In this document: positions 34,269 to 43,354 of the stretch, piece after piece | Position numbering within the stretch: position 1 is the first letter of the stretch | Layout of the letters: each line of letters begins with the position of its first letter | Made by a program: the position numbers and the translations under genes | Notes under the pieces: model-generated | Told to the model about the DNA's origin: nothing | What the model saw: only the letters and a program-made list of their open reading frames with translations | Databases searched by the model: none | Source of the DNA: Mucilaginibacter psychrotolerans | Lineage (GTDB): Bacteria > Bacteroidota > Bacteroidia > Sphingobacteriales > Sphingobacteriaceae | NCBI RefSeq assembly: GCF_004519315.1 | Contig: NZ_SOZE01000003.1 | Span: forward strand, 186,001-250,000 | Length of the DNA: 64,000 nt | Direction: 5' to 3'

Positions 34269-34338
34269 CAAAACTAAATTAAACCTAAAAAGCTCCTATT
34301 TGGATCAAAAGGCCGTAGCTCTTGATCTTCGTGCTGTT

Positions 34339-37293
34339 TTATTTGTTTGCATTTCCGCTCAGCAAGCCGTCAAGCGTAACCGAAGCATAATATATGCCGC
34401 CAATGGTTGGGCCGCCTGCGTACTGAATGTAACGTTTGTTGAAAATGTCAGTCGCGCCTATTTTGAAGGTAGCGTAATACGCCGGTACACGCAGGGTTAC
34501 CTGAGCATCGAACGTGTGGATAGATGGCACCGTACCGGTTACCAGCGGGCTCTCCCACAGGAACGATTGCTGCCATTTGTAAACGATATTAAAACCGAAG
34601 TTATTGATTACCTCACGGTTGCCGAACGATAAATTGCCCGACCATTTTGGCGTATTGAAACCGGTAACGAATATATCCGAGCTGCTCTGCGCCTTCAGCT
34701 TATTAAAGCTGGCGTTGCCCGATACGGTGTAACGTTTGTAAAAGTTATAAGTGAGCCCCAACGACGAACCGTAGTTGTTGTAGATATTTTTGGCGTTAGT
34801 GTAAACTCTATAACGGGCCTGGCCCTGGCTGGCAGCGTTGGTGCTGGTAGCGGTAGTAGGATCGCGGTTGATATCCAGCATAGCCAATACGGCAGCATCG
34901 CTACCTACCTTTACGCCATTTGGCACAAACACCTGCACCTGGCCCAGGAAACCATCATAACGGTTAGTGTAAGCATCCACATCCAGGAACACTTTGTTAT
35001 CTGCAAATATCCCCTTATAACCCACCTCGAATGAAGTGATTTGTTCAGGGCGTGCCTTAGGCAGGTTAGCCACTTGCAACAAGTTGCGGTTGGCTAAGGC
35101 GGTAGCATCATCGCCAGTGGTAGATGCTGCTTTTACGGCGTTATTAAAGGCCACTACCGATTGTTGGGTGTAGCTGTTCTCCAGGTAACCTAAGCCATCA
35201 TTGATGAATGGCAAGCTGCCCACGCGTTTAACACGACCATTGTTTACGTAAGATAATGCTTCGAATAACGACGGGAAACGATACCCGTTCTGGAAAGTGA
35301 ACCTGAAGTTATGGTTTTGGTTTGGCGAGTAAACCGCGGCCAAACGTGGGGTAAACTTAGGGTCGAAGTATGGATTGTAGTCCCAGCGTACCGAACCGAA
35401 CAGCTTCAGCTTTTCTTCGAAGAAGGTTTTGGTAACCTGTGTGAATGCACCGTATTTTTTATACGTTACGTTATCGCCAAAGCTGCCATCGGCAAGTGGC
35501 TTATTACGATCGGCAATTGGGCGGGTAAAGTCAACAAAGTTATTACCATCAGGAATTATCTGGTACACGCGCACGTCACCACCAACCAAAAGGTCTACAA
35601 ATTTTACTTTACTGGTCAAATCCCATTGTGCTTCGCCGTTAAACATGTGGCTTTTCTGAATGAGGGCCGCGCCGCCTGTTGCAGGGGCATCAGGTATCAG
35701 GCTCGATTTAAAATCCCAGTTGTTGATGCCTATGATTGTTTTACGCAGGGCATCAAACTCGGGCGTACCCGGCTCTACCCTACCCTTGTCTGCTGCTGCG
35801 CGGGCAAATTGCTCGGCTGCTGCGAGGTTGGTAGATTTCAGCCCACCGTTTGCGGTGGCGTATGCTGTAAGCGCGTTTTTGAAAGAGGTTCCCCAGGCCG
35901 AATTGCTGGCGTGGTTGAGGTCGAGGTTATCCGCAAGCGGTTTTACGTTGAACGAGTTACCTGTGTTTTCTATCGATTCGTACCCACGTACAAGGAAATC
36001 CTTGCCTTTCAGCTCCAGCTTATGGTTCTGTACGGTAGCGCCGTTAAGGGATATTTTATTACCGCGTTGAAAAACGCCGTCCATCCTGCCGTAGCGGTAG
36101 GTGTACGATAAAGTTGTGTTGGGGGTAAGCTTATAAGCAAGCGTACCATCCAGTTTCAGGTTAGTTACATCGGGCTTCACCAGGTCTACCTCGTTATAAC
36201 CAGTACGGGCAACGGTTAAGGCCGGGCGGGCTACGCCATCTACGGTAATGCCCTTTATAGATACGGTATTACTACCTGCAAGGGCATCATCGCCGTATTT
36301 GTTCCATCCATCATAGGCTGCGTTGCTGGCACCGGTTAGTTCGGGGTAAGCAGGATTTGCGGTTTTAAGGTTGGTAGGGTTTTGATCTTGCTGGGTATTC
36401 GATTGCCAGTCCTTACCTTTCAGGTAACTTGCATTCAGTTTAAATGCAAATTTGTTATTGAACGCTTTTGCGAACCTAATGGCATCCTCGGTTATAGCAC
36501 TCGAGCCAAGGTTATCGCCCACGTGGTTTACGCCGCTACGGTGATAATAGCTAAGGCCTTGATATTTGAATGGGTCTTTAGTGAACAAGTTAGATAAACC
36601 GTTGATGGCGTTAGTACCATATAGCGCGGCTGCCGCACCGGGGGTTATTTCTATGCTGGCAATATCCAGTTCGGTTGGGCCAATGGCATTGCCCAGCGGC
36701 ACGCCCAAAGTGGCCGATTGCATATCCACGCCATCTGCCAGTTGCATAAACCTAAAGTTGTTCGGGCTGTTGAAACCTCGTGTGTTCGGCACCTTAAGGG
36801 TGATACTGGTTGTAGTAACCTGCACACCTTTTACGTTTTCCAGCGCATCGTAAAAGCTTGGGCCGGGCGATTGTTTAAGTGCATTGATGCTGAGCTTATC
36901 AATAGCCACCGGCGAGCGCAGCAGTTTTTCTTCCCTGCGCGATGCCGTTACCACCACCTCGTTTATCAGCAGCGATTGCGTTGTTAGCTGTATGTTAACA
37001 GCGCTACTGGCGTTTTTGATATAGAATTCCTGCGGTTGATAGCCTACTGCTGTAAACACCAGGGTAAATGGCAATTTGGCGCTTGTGGTCAGCGAGAATT
37101 TACCTGTGGTATCGGTAACCGCGGCATTAGTAGTTCCTTTTATAGTAACGGTTGTGCCTGCCAACGGCAAGCCGTGATCGTCGTTTACTTTACCGCTTAA
37201 GATATAGCTACCGTTGAGTTGTGCCGATGCCACCGCCGGGACAAGAAGCAGGACAAGCACAATAAGTTTTATAAAATTTGTAGAAATTTTCAT
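34339..37293 (-). CDS. TonB-dependent outer-membrane receptor
   Basis: 984 residues from ATG 37293, which begins a signal peptide (MKISTNFIKLIVLVLLLVP, cleaved after ASA). A CarboxypepD_reg-like beta sandwich follows (about 30-115: SGKVNDDHGLPLAGTTVTIKG). Then come the plug (INEVVVTASRREEKLLRSPVAID, about 125-235, containing ITPGAAAALYGTNAINGLSN) and a 22-strand barrel ending in YYASVTLDGLLSGNANK. No SusD-like partner lies next to it, so it is not a classical SusC pair; siderophore, cobalamin or another chelate are alternatives. TonB/ExbBD genes are elsewhere. Confidence 0.93.
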   Translation of the reverse strand: MKISTNFIKLIVLVLLLVPAVASAQLNGSYILSGKVNDDHGLPLAGTTVTIKGTTNAAVTDTTGKFSLTTSAKLPFTLVFTAVGYQPQEFYIKNASSAVNIQLTTQSLLINEVVVTASRREEKLLRSPVAIDKLSINALKQSPGPSFYDALENVKGVQVTTTSITLKVPNTRGFNSPNNFRFMQLADGVDMQSATLGVPLGNAIGPTELDIASIEITPGAAAALYGTNAINGLSNLFTKDPFKYQGLSYYHRSGVNHVGDNLGSSAITEDAIRFAKAFNNKFAFKLNASYLKGKDWQSNTQQDQNPTNLKTANPAYPELTGASNAAYDGWNKYGDDALAGSNTVSIKGITVDGVARPALTVARTGYNEVDLVKPDVTNLKLDGTLAYKLTPNTTLSYTYRYGRMDGVFQRGNKISLNGATVQNHKLELKGKDFLVRGYESIENTGNSFNVKPLADNLDLNHASNSAWGTSFKNALTAYATANGGLKSTNLAAAEQFARAAADKGRVEPGTPEFDALRKTIIGINNWDFKSSLIPDAPATGGAALIQKSHMFNGEAQWDLTSKVKFVDLLVGGDVRVYQIIPDGNNFVDFTRPIADRNKPLADGSFGDNVTYKKYGAFTQVTKTFFEEKLKLFGSVRWDYNPYFDPKFTPRLAAVYSPNQNHNFRFTFQNGYRFPSLFEALSYVNNGRVKRVGSLPFINDGLGYLENSYTQQSVVAFNNAVKAASTTGDDATALANRNLLQVANLPKARPEQITSFEVGYKGIFADNKVFLDVDAYTNRYDGFLGQVQVFVPNGVKVGSDAAVLAMLDINRDPTTATSTNAASQGQARYRVYTNAKNIYNNYGSSLGLTYNFYKRYTVSGNASFNKLKAQSSSDIFVTGFNTPKWSGNLSFGNREVINNFGFNIVYKWQQSFLWESPLVTGTVPSIHTFDAQVTLRVPAYYATFKIGATDIFNKRYIQYAGGPTIGGIYYASVTLDGLLSGNANK

Positions 37294-38279
37294 GTAGTCA
37301 GGTTTAAGAAGTTTAAAAATGAATTTCAATAACTTGTTGATTAATCTGCATTAACAACAACAGCATGCAGCAAGGCACTGCATTTTAAAGGTTTTAACTA
37401 ATTCTGGCGTATTCAAATAATACATTGTCTATAGAATATGTCGACAAACATATAAATTATATTTTGCCTGCAAAATATTTTACATAAAAAGTTTGTTTTG
37501 GGGATAAAACAAACTTAAAATCCAATCAATTCTGGTCTTGATATGCTCCTACACGGGTTTATTTATGAATGAGCGGCACACGTTATCGGTTATAGCTGAA
37601 TCATGGCACGTCATTTTCCTGTATAACCAGGTCGCAGATTCCCCTCGCCCAACGCTTTCCCTTCACCAAATGCAAATAATCCAAATCGTTACATACGACT
37701 TTAACCATAACATATAAATTACAGTTACGGAATAAGCTGTCGTAAAAGTTTTGTGCACTGTTTACAATTATTACTGAGACCTGCCGAAAATACACGAGGC
37801 GTATCGATAACTAAGGTGACACTGGAATTTTCCGTTGCAAAGGGCTGCGTACAAATCCGTCCAAACAATCGGAATAAGATGCGCAACGTTATAAGTTAAA
37901 TCTACCGCTGATTGCCGATGGAATTTCAACCTTGAATGAAGCTGCTTCCGAAATTTCTACGACATATCCACGTGTCGAAACAACTAAATATTATACTATA
38001 TATATCTTTTAAAAAAAACATATATTTTTTTTTAAAAGTGATTGAAGTTTGATGATATCCGGTATGTTATGAGTAGATACAGACCAGGCAAGATGCATCC
38101 CCTGCTTATGGCATCAAAAAAACGTTACAACATGTATGTGGCAACAGAAAATTCATGACATCGATCACAAACCAGTAATAAGAAATCATTTGTAACTGAT
38201 AAGAAAAAACACACAACGAATATGTTAAATTTCATATAACCTTAACAAAACACTTGGTAATATTGAATACTATTTAATA
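37294..38279. other. Gene-poor, AT-rich 1-kb stretch upstream of the TonB receptor
   Basis: No convincing gene. A CTGCAT/ATGCAG inverted pair lies at 37346-37370 near the TonB start. A 13-bp A/T stem (CTTTTAAAAAAAA with TTTTTTTTAAAAG, about 38006-38040) lies further out. Open frames such as minus 37795-37601 (64 codons) match nothing I know. The length is unusual for this gene-dense window and may hold promoters, decayed genes or RNAs. Confidence 0.5.
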
Positions 38280-38283
38280 CATT

Positions 38284-38369
38284 CGGCTTATCTATTACTG
38301 ATGGCGTCTGCCATCATTGTGATAAGGTTTAGGTTAAAGCCCCCAAACAGCGAGTGTGAGGGGGCTTTT
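38284..38369 (+). ncRNA. Candidate structured RNA ending in an intrinsic terminator
   Basis: An outer stem CTTATC/GATAAG (38287-38292 with 38321-38326) encloses an inner stem GATGGC/GCCATC with loop GTCT (38300-38315). A terminator follows: AAAGCCCCC (38336-38344) with GGGGGCTTT (38360-38368) and a T-rich tail. No protein gene precedes the terminator on this strand, so it ends either a small RNA or a leader of the membrane protein gene at 38555. Class unknown. Confidence 0.45.
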
Positions 38370-38554
38370 GTTGTTTTTTGTGTGCTGGTTTGTGTTCTGT
38401 CGAGTTTTTGAAAGAGTTCCCTCTCATCCGATATCGATCGAATAATATTACCAATCAAGCTATTTTTATCATTGTACCATCTTGTACGAATTTGAGTGCC
38501 GAGCAATTAAAAGCTTATGTGCATATTTACTGCCATAACCTTATCCCCTGTAAA

Positions 38555-39040
38555 ATGCTAAACAAAAAATCACCAAACTTATTGCTGACAGGCATTCTGG
38601 CGGCCCTTATAGCCGGAACGCTGGATGCGCTCGCCGCTGTATTTATACTCGCCCACGGGCAGGCCGCATCAGTCTTCCATTATATTGCCGCTGCGGCTAT
38701 TGGTCTCCAGGCCTCCTTTGGTGGCGGTAACGGCACTGTCCTGCTGGGACTGGCTATTCATTACCTCATAGCAGGTATTTTCACATGGCTGTTTTTTATC
38801 CTTTACAACAAGATAGCAGCCTTGCGTAAAAACGCCGGACTGATTGCTTTTATTTACGGAATCGTAATTTGGCTGATAATGAATTTACTGGTGCTGCCGC
38901 TCAGCAAAATAAATATCGACTTCCATAGATTTACGTTCAAAGGCTTTGCTATCGGTGCAGCCATCCTTATAGTCTTTGTTGCGTTACCCATTGTGCTGAC
39001 CAGGTATTGGTACGAAAACCAAAAGGTGAAAGTGAAGTAA
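38555..39040 (+). CDS. Polytopic membrane protein (161 aa)
   Basis: Start at ATG 38555 (MLNKKSPNLLLTGILAALIAG); the open frame reaches back to 38378 but that part is hydrophilic and unlike a protein start. Four to five membrane helices: about 10-30, 35-58, 65-90, 100-125 and 135-155. Resembles small DUF1440-like inner-membrane proteins found in many Gram-negative bacteria, with GILAALIAGTLDALAAVFI at the front. Function unknown. Preceded by a possible structured RNA. Confidence 0.75.
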   Translation: MLNKKSPNLLLTGILAALIAGTLDALAAVFILAHGQAASVFHYIAAAAIGLQASFGGGNGTVLLGLAIHYLIAGIFTWLFFILYNKIAALRKNAGLIAFIYGIVIWLIMNLLVLPLSKINIDFHRFTFKGFAIGAAILIVFVALPIVLTRYWYENQKVKVK

Positions 39041-39083
39041 TTACGTAATCTGGAAAAGGATTGCCGCGAAGATTTGGAGGCTT

Positions 39084-39106
39084 ATACAACTTTTGAAAAG
39101 TTGTAT
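39084..39106. terminator. ATACAACTTTT palindrome between convergent genes
   Basis: ATACAACTTTT (39084-39094), one G, AAAAGTTGTAT (39096-39106). Related in core (ACAACTyTT/AArAGTTGT) to the palindrome at 55706-55738, also between convergent genes. Confidence 0.6.
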
Positions 39107-39141
39107 GAGCTTTAATTGTCAATTTAAAAAGACTTCCTTAT

Positions 39142-39921
39142 TTAAATCGACCTATCTAAATGCGTGTAGCCGCCATCTACGTACATAATTTGCCCTGTAG
39201 TATGGCTGGATACCGGGGATAGCAGAAACGCTACCGCATTGCCCAATTCTTCTACAGTAGTCATACGCTTACCAAGGGGGATTTTAGCTGTAATAGATGC
39301 CAGTTTTTCTTCGGGATTGGGCAGGGTTTTTATCCAGCGGTCGTAAAGCGGCGTATAGCATTCGGCTACCGCTACGGCGTTCACCCGGATATTGTGCGGC
39401 AACAGCTCTACCGCCCACTCTCGGGTTAAAGCGTTGCGCGCGCCGTTAGATGCAGCATAGGCAGACGTCCCCCCCTGCCCCGTATCAGCTACTTTGGAGG
39501 TAATGTTTACAATGCTTCCCTGTGTTTTAATAAGCTCGGGCAGCGCGTGGTGGGCCACCAGGTAATAATGCACCAGGTTTTTGTGCAGCGAATGCATAAA
39601 GCGCTCATAATTGCCGCTAAGTAAGCTTACGCCATCATTTTCCCCTGCGTTGTTCACCAGGCCATCTATGCGACCGCATTGCGCTACAACTGCCTCAACG
39701 GCTTGAGCGCAAGCCTTCGGATCAGTAAGTTCGGCAACTGTGTGCAAAGCCTTACCACCTGCTGCCACAATTTCGTTTACTGTGTTCAGGTTCTCCGCTT
39801 CGGTACGGCTGATGATGAACACAAGGGCTCCTTCCTTTGCCAGCGATAGCGCTATACCCTTGCCAATACCGCGCGCGCCGCCGGTAACTATAACTACTTT
39901 ATCTTTGAGTTGTAAATCCAT
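39142..39921 (-). CDS. SDR-family L-fucose dehydrogenase-like protein
   Basis: 259 residues. NAD(P)-binding GGARGIGKG (14-22), NNAGENDG, and the C-terminal signature HTTGQIMYVDGGYTHLDR are close to characterised SDR L-fucose dehydrogenases (resemblance from memory to the Burkholderia enzyme). The catalytic Tyr is present but the YxxxK Lys is Asn (TSAYAASNGARNALTREW). Cytoplasmic; oxidises the C1 hydroxyl of L-fucose to the lactone if active. Last gene of a three-gene operon with the lactonase (6 bp upstream) and the mutarotase. A 2-keto-3-deoxy-fuconate dehydrogenase role is the main alternative. Confidence 0.85.
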   Translation of the reverse strand: MDLQLKDKVVIVTGGARGIGKGIALSLAKEGALVFIISRTEAENLNTVNEIVAAGGKALHTVAELTDPKACAQAVEAVVAQCGRIDGLVNNAGENDGVSLLSGNYERFMHSLHKNLVHYYLVAHHALPELIKTQGSIVNITSKVADTGQGGTSAYAASNGARNALTREWAVELLPHNIRVNAVAVAECYTPLYDRWIKTLPNPEEKLASITAKIPLGKRMTTVEELGNAVAFLLSPVSSHTTGQIMYVDGGYTHLDRSI

Positions 39922-39927
39922 TATCTG

Positions 39928-40764
39928 TTAGTTGATATCGAATTGGTAAAATTTGGCGGCATTGCCTCCCCAGAACTGCGCCTGCTCCGCCTCGGGGAAC
40001 GCCGCAAGGTATTGCTCCAATACTTGCACCGTTTTGCCGTAGCCACCAGCCAGCAGGCAAACCGGCCAGTCGGAACCAAACATAAGCCTTTCCGTCCCGA
40101 AAGCATCAAACACTACATCCAAGTAAGTTTTGATGTCTTCGGTTTGCCAGTTGGCCCAATCGGCCTCAGTACAAAATCCCGACACCTTGCAATAAACATG
40201 CTGATGCGCAGCAATAGCCCGGATACCGGCTTCCCATTGCGCAATTTCCCCTTGTTTGATAGCGGGTTTTGCCAAATGGTCTATCACGAACGGTTGTTGG
40301 GGAAATGCCGCTACCAGTTGCAAAGCATGACTCAACTGATTATGGGTTATCAATACATCGTAAGTAAACCCGTGGCTCTGCAACATAGCTATACCCCGCA
40401 TGAAATTATCGCCCAGCATAAACTCCCCTGCTTCGGCTTGTAAAACATGCCTGAAGCCTTTTAGTGCCGGGTATTGCTTGTAGTGCTGTAGCCGCTCTTC
40501 CAGGTTATCGGCTTGCAGGTCTATCCAGCCAACTACGCCTTTTATGAATGGGTTTTGGCTTGCCAGCTCAAGCAAAAAATCGGTTTCTGCTTCGCTTTGG
40601 CTTGCCTGTACGGCTATACAGCCATCCATGCTATAAGCAGCCAACAGGGGTTCTGAGTCCTCCGGATAAAAATCACGCTGTATTACCGCCATATCGTTGG
40701 TTATCCAGGCATCCTTTACGGGATTATACTGCCAAAAGTGCTGGTGCGAATCTATCTTTTGCAT
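39928..40764 (-). CDS. Amidohydrolase 2 family, probable L-fuconolactonase
   Basis: 278 residues from ATG 40764 (MQKIDSHQHFWQYNP); an upstream start would run into the mutarotase gene. The metal-binding HQHFW motif at the front, GFRHVLQ, FVIDHLAKP, VYCKVSGF and FGSDWPVC are the signature of the COG3618 lactonase group. This enzyme class opens L-fucono-1,4/1,5-lactone to L-fuconate. It starts 2 bp after the mutarotase stop codon and is followed by the dehydrogenase. A related rhamnonolactonase activity cannot be excluded. Confidence 0.88.
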   Translation of the reverse strand: MQKIDSHQHFWQYNPVKDAWITNDMAVIQRDFYPEDSEPLLAAYSMDGCIAVQASQSEAETDFLLELASQNPFIKGVVGWIDLQADNLEERLQHYKQYPALKGFRHVLQAEAGEFMLGDNFMRGIAMLQSHGFTYDVLITHNQLSHALQLVAAFPQQPFVIDHLAKPAIKQGEIAQWEAGIRAIAAHQHVYCKVSGFCTEADWANWQTEDIKTYLDVVFDAFGTERLMFGSDWPVCLLAGGYGKTVQVLEQYLAAFPEAEQAQFWGGNAAKFYQFDIN

Positions 40765-40766
40765 AC

Positions 40767-41096
40767 TTATAAATCGAAAATCTTCTCCATCAGCATCCAC
40801 TTTTCGCCGGGTTTGGAGCCGGGCAAGGGCTTTTGGTATTTCCACATCAGGGTTTCCCATTCCTGTACCTTAGCGTTGGCGACATCTGCTGCGCCTTTGG
40901 CCTCAAAACTGAAGCCATCATTCACCTCCATAATCATAAAAAGGCGATTGGCGTAGCGGTATATCTGCATGTGCGCTATGCCACTATCGGTGATGCTTTC
41001 CAATATTTCGGGCCATACGTTTTGGTGCCAGGCTTCGTATTCGGCAATTAGCGTGGGGTCGTCCTGTAAATCCAGGGTGAGGCAATAGCGTTCCAT
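40767..41096 (-). CDS. L-rhamnose/L-fucose mutarotase (RhaM-like)
   Basis: 109 residues from ATG 41096; the open frame upstream of this Met lacks family similarity. MERYCLTLDLQDDPTLIAEYEAWHQNVWPEI, GIAHMQIYRYANRLFMIMEV and WETLMWKYQKPLP are the alpha/beta-barrel mutarotase family (DUF718), with conserved His in HQNVWPE. Interconverts alpha and beta anomers of a 6-deoxyhexose. First of the operon, so pathway order is mutarotation, oxidation, lactone opening. Fuconate dehydratase and later enzymes are not in the window. Confidence 0.9.
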   Translation of the reverse strand: MERYCLTLDLQDDPTLIAEYEAWHQNVWPEILESITDSGIAHMQIYRYANRLFMIMEVNDGFSFEAKGAADVANAKVQEWETLMWKYQKPLPGSKPGEKWMLMEKIFDL

Positions 41097-41300
41097 AGCG
41101 GTTGATAATTGGCACGCAAGTAAAGAAAAATATCGCAGCATCGGCAAGCTAATTATGAAAAAATGTTGTAGTGACAGGTAAATTAAGCGATATGCGCGAA
41201 TGCTTAAATACAATACGCCGAACATCCTCCTAAAAAACACCTAAGAAGGCACCCAGCTAACCTATTTAAAACTAAAACACTGGTTTTGTGTAGTATAGAC

Positions 41301-41882
41301 GTGAAATGGAACGCTTTATACGGCCTGATGGTGTTATGTACGCTTGCCTGTAATGGCCCAAAAGAGCCTACATATGTAATAACCAGCAACGGCGACAAGG
41401 TGGCTGTGACACAGCAAGGCACGCTTCCATTGCCAACAGCGGACAGTGCCGGATACATCACCAGAGTAGTAACCGGGCAAACTACGCCGCTGGAACTGGC
41501 TACCTTTGCCCGTAGCCTAACGGGCGTGCCTTATAAATACGCTTCCGTAGATCCTGCTGAAGGTTTCGATTGTTCGGGTTTTATTACTTACGTTTTTAAC
41601 CACTTCGGCATAGCGGTACCGCGCACTTCGGAAGCCTTTACCTATATGCACCGTCAGATTGACTTGAAAGATGCCCAAACCGGCGACCTGGTACTCTTCA
41701 CCGGTACCGATAGCACCATACGCGTGGTAGGCCATATGGGTATCATCCTGAAAGAGCCACGGCAAACGCTGCGGTTTATCCACTCCACATCCGGCCATAA
41801 TAACCTTGGCGTAACCGAAACTGAGCTGAATAGCTATTACCAGGGCCGGTACGTAAAAACGGTGAGGGTATTTGAGCGGTAG
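41301..41882 (+). CDS. NlpC/P60 family cell-wall hydrolase, lipoprotein-like
   Basis: 193 residues from GTG 41301 (alternative TTG 41286). A lipoprotein-like signal (LYGLMVLCTLACNG, Cys near 18) is followed by a short linker and the NlpC/P60 catalytic domain: EGFDCSGFITYVF (Cys nucleophile), VVGHMGIIL (His) and RFIHSTS (third polar residue). Expected D,L-endopeptidase on peptidoglycan stem peptides, tethered in the envelope. Single catalytic domain without SH3 repeats. Divergent from the fucose operon. Confidence 0.88.
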   Translation: MKWNALYGLMVLCTLACNGPKEPTYVITSNGDKVAVTQQGTLPLPTADSAGYITRVVTGQTTPLELATFARSLTGVPYKYASVDPAEGFDCSGFITYVFNHFGIAVPRTSEAFTYMHRQIDLKDAQTGDLVLFTGTDSTIRVVGHMGIILKEPRQTLRFIHSTSGHNNLGVTETELNSYYQGRYVKTVRVFER

Positions 41883-42041
41883 GTCGTCTGTCTGAACCAT
41901 GATTCGCAGGATTTTAGGATTAACATGATTTGATGTCTTGATTTAGATTCCCAAACCCGGGCGTTTTATCTCCTAAAAAATCCTTAAATCCTAAAATCGT
42001 GTCACCTTTTCCCCTATCTTGCTGCTCCAAAATAAACCCTT

Positions 42042-42965
42042 ATGAAACGCAGGAATTTCGTACAAAGCTCGGTATTGGCCGGCAGCGCCTTGTTAGGCGG
42101 AGGCCTATTAAACGCGGCTGCTGCTCCAAAAGTTAAACCGTCCGCCGCAGGTAAAACCTTTAATCTGAATTATGGCATCCACGATGGCATGTTCAAGAAC
42201 CATGCGGGCGACGATTTTGTGGAGCAGATAAAATTTGCTTACGACCAAGGCTTCCGAGCTATAGAAGACAACGGCATGAGCGGTCGCCCGGTTGAGCAGC
42301 AGCAGAAAATTGGCGATACGTTGGCCAAATTAGGCATGGCAATGGGTGTTTTTGTGCAGCCGGGGCTAAGCAACGATGGCAATATGCTGGCATCGGGAAA
42401 GCAGGAGCATGTGGATAACTTCATCAAATCGTGCAGACAGGCGGTAGAAGTTGCCAAACGCATCAACAGCAAACTGGTTACAGTAGTGCCCGGCGATTTC
42501 GACCGCAAGCTGCCCATCGGCGTGCAAACCGGGCATGTGATAGAGGCCCTTAAAAAGGGCACAGCGATTTTGGAGCCACATGGTATCATCATGGTGCTGG
42601 AACCCCTGAGCGATAACCCCGACCTGTTCCTGCGTACGCCCGACCAGGCCTACGCCATTTGCAAAGCAGTAGGTAGCCCAAGCTGCAAACTATTGTACGA
42701 TATGTATCACGTGCAACGCAACCAGGGCAATATCATCCCCACGCTTGATTTGGTTATAGACGAAATTGGCTATTATCAAATTGGCGATAACCCCGGCCGT
42801 AAAGAACCCGGCACCGGCGAGATGAACTACAAGAACATCTTCAAACATATTTACAATAAAGGTTACCGCGGGGTAATGGGTATGGAGCATGGCACCGCTG
42901 GCCCTGGTAAAGACGGAGAGCTTGCCCTGATAAAAGCCTATCGCGAAGCAGATAATTTTATGTAA
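42042..42965 (+). CDS. Tat-exported hydroxypyruvate isomerase-like TIM-barrel protein
   Basis: 307 residues. Tat signal KRRNFVQSSVLAGSALLGG (2-20). Xylose-isomerase-like barrel: NYGIHDGMFKNHAGDDF, FRAIEDNGMSGRP, LEPLSDNP (Glu ligand), LYDMYHVQRNQGN (Asp/His), YYQIGDNPGRKEPGTGEMNY and MGMEHGTAGPG. This segment order is that of hydroxypyruvate isomerase (Hyi) and the 2-oxo-sugar epimerases. The exported location makes a role on extracellular or periplasmic saccharides more likely than glyoxylate metabolism. Second Tat-type TIM barrel in the window (see 22414). Confidence 0.87.
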   Translation: MKRRNFVQSSVLAGSALLGGGLLNAAAAPKVKPSAAGKTFNLNYGIHDGMFKNHAGDDFVEQIKFAYDQGFRAIEDNGMSGRPVEQQQKIGDTLAKLGMAMGVFVQPGLSNDGNMLASGKQEHVDNFIKSCRQAVEVAKRINSKLVTVVPGDFDRKLPIGVQTGHVIEALKKGTAILEPHGIIMVLEPLSDNPDLFLRTPDQAYAICKAVGSPSCKLLYDMYHVQRNQGNIIPTLDLVIDEIGYYQIGDNPGRKEPGTGEMNYKNIFKHIYNKGYRGVMGMEHGTAGPGKDGELALIKAYREADNFM

Positions 42966-42985
42966 ACATCCATAACTTAATCCGG

Positions 42986-43297
42986 GTGAGGACGAGAATT
43001 ATCTTTTCCGTTACATTAGTGGCCATTATAAGCGCTTGTATTTTCTATTACGAAAACTCTTATGTGCAGTTCGCGCCATTAAAATATGATGACCAAAGAG
43101 GTTTAATAAATACAGAAGTAAATGGGGTGTTTTATAAAAATTTGGCTCGGGTGTTAGCGCATTATACTGTTTCATACCGAAAAGAAGAAGATGTAATCTA
43201 CATCAGAAGGAAACTATCGCAAGTCAAAGATTTAATTTGGAATTATACGTCGAAAGCTCTGAATGAGGATTGGCTAAAAGCACACACCCATCATTAG
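42986..43297 (+). CDS. Hypothetical small signal-anchored protein (103 aa)
   Basis: Not recognised. GTG start, 20 bp behind the preceding gene. A single N-terminal hydrophobic segment (RIIFSVTLVAIISACIFYY, about 4-22) is followed by a basic, mostly helical tail with many Tyr and Lys. Codon use is more AT-rich than in its neighbours. Could be an envelope protein. Confidence 0.55.
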   Translation: MRTRIIFSVTLVAIISACIFYYENSYVQFAPLKYDDQRGLINTEVNGVFYKNLARVLAHYTVSYRKEEDVIYIRRKLSQVKDLIWNYTSKALNEDWLKAHTHH

Positions 43298-43354
43298 GCT
43301 TTTTCAACCGTAAACAAAATCGATATCGGAAGCTAATTTCCCTATTTTTACGCT

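Noticed and set aside
37601..37795. 64-codon minus-strand frame in the gap upstream of the TonB receptor.
   Set aside because: No family resemblance, no ribosome site or promoter recognised, and base composition like the surrounding non-coding DNA.
37294..37900. A cobalamin riboswitch upstream of the TonB receptor.
   Set aside because: I looked for a B12-box-like segment and conserved junctions on the minus strand and found none I could support.
38288..38506. 72-codon minus-strand frame overlapping the structured RNA candidate.
   Set aside because: It runs through the terminator hairpin and lacks protein-like features; treated as a chance frame.
38378..38554. 60-residue N-terminal extension of the membrane protein at 38555.
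   Set aside because: Hydrophilic, Cys-rich sequence unlike a membrane protein start, beginning directly behind a terminator; the internal ATG begins the natural hydrophobic N-terminus.
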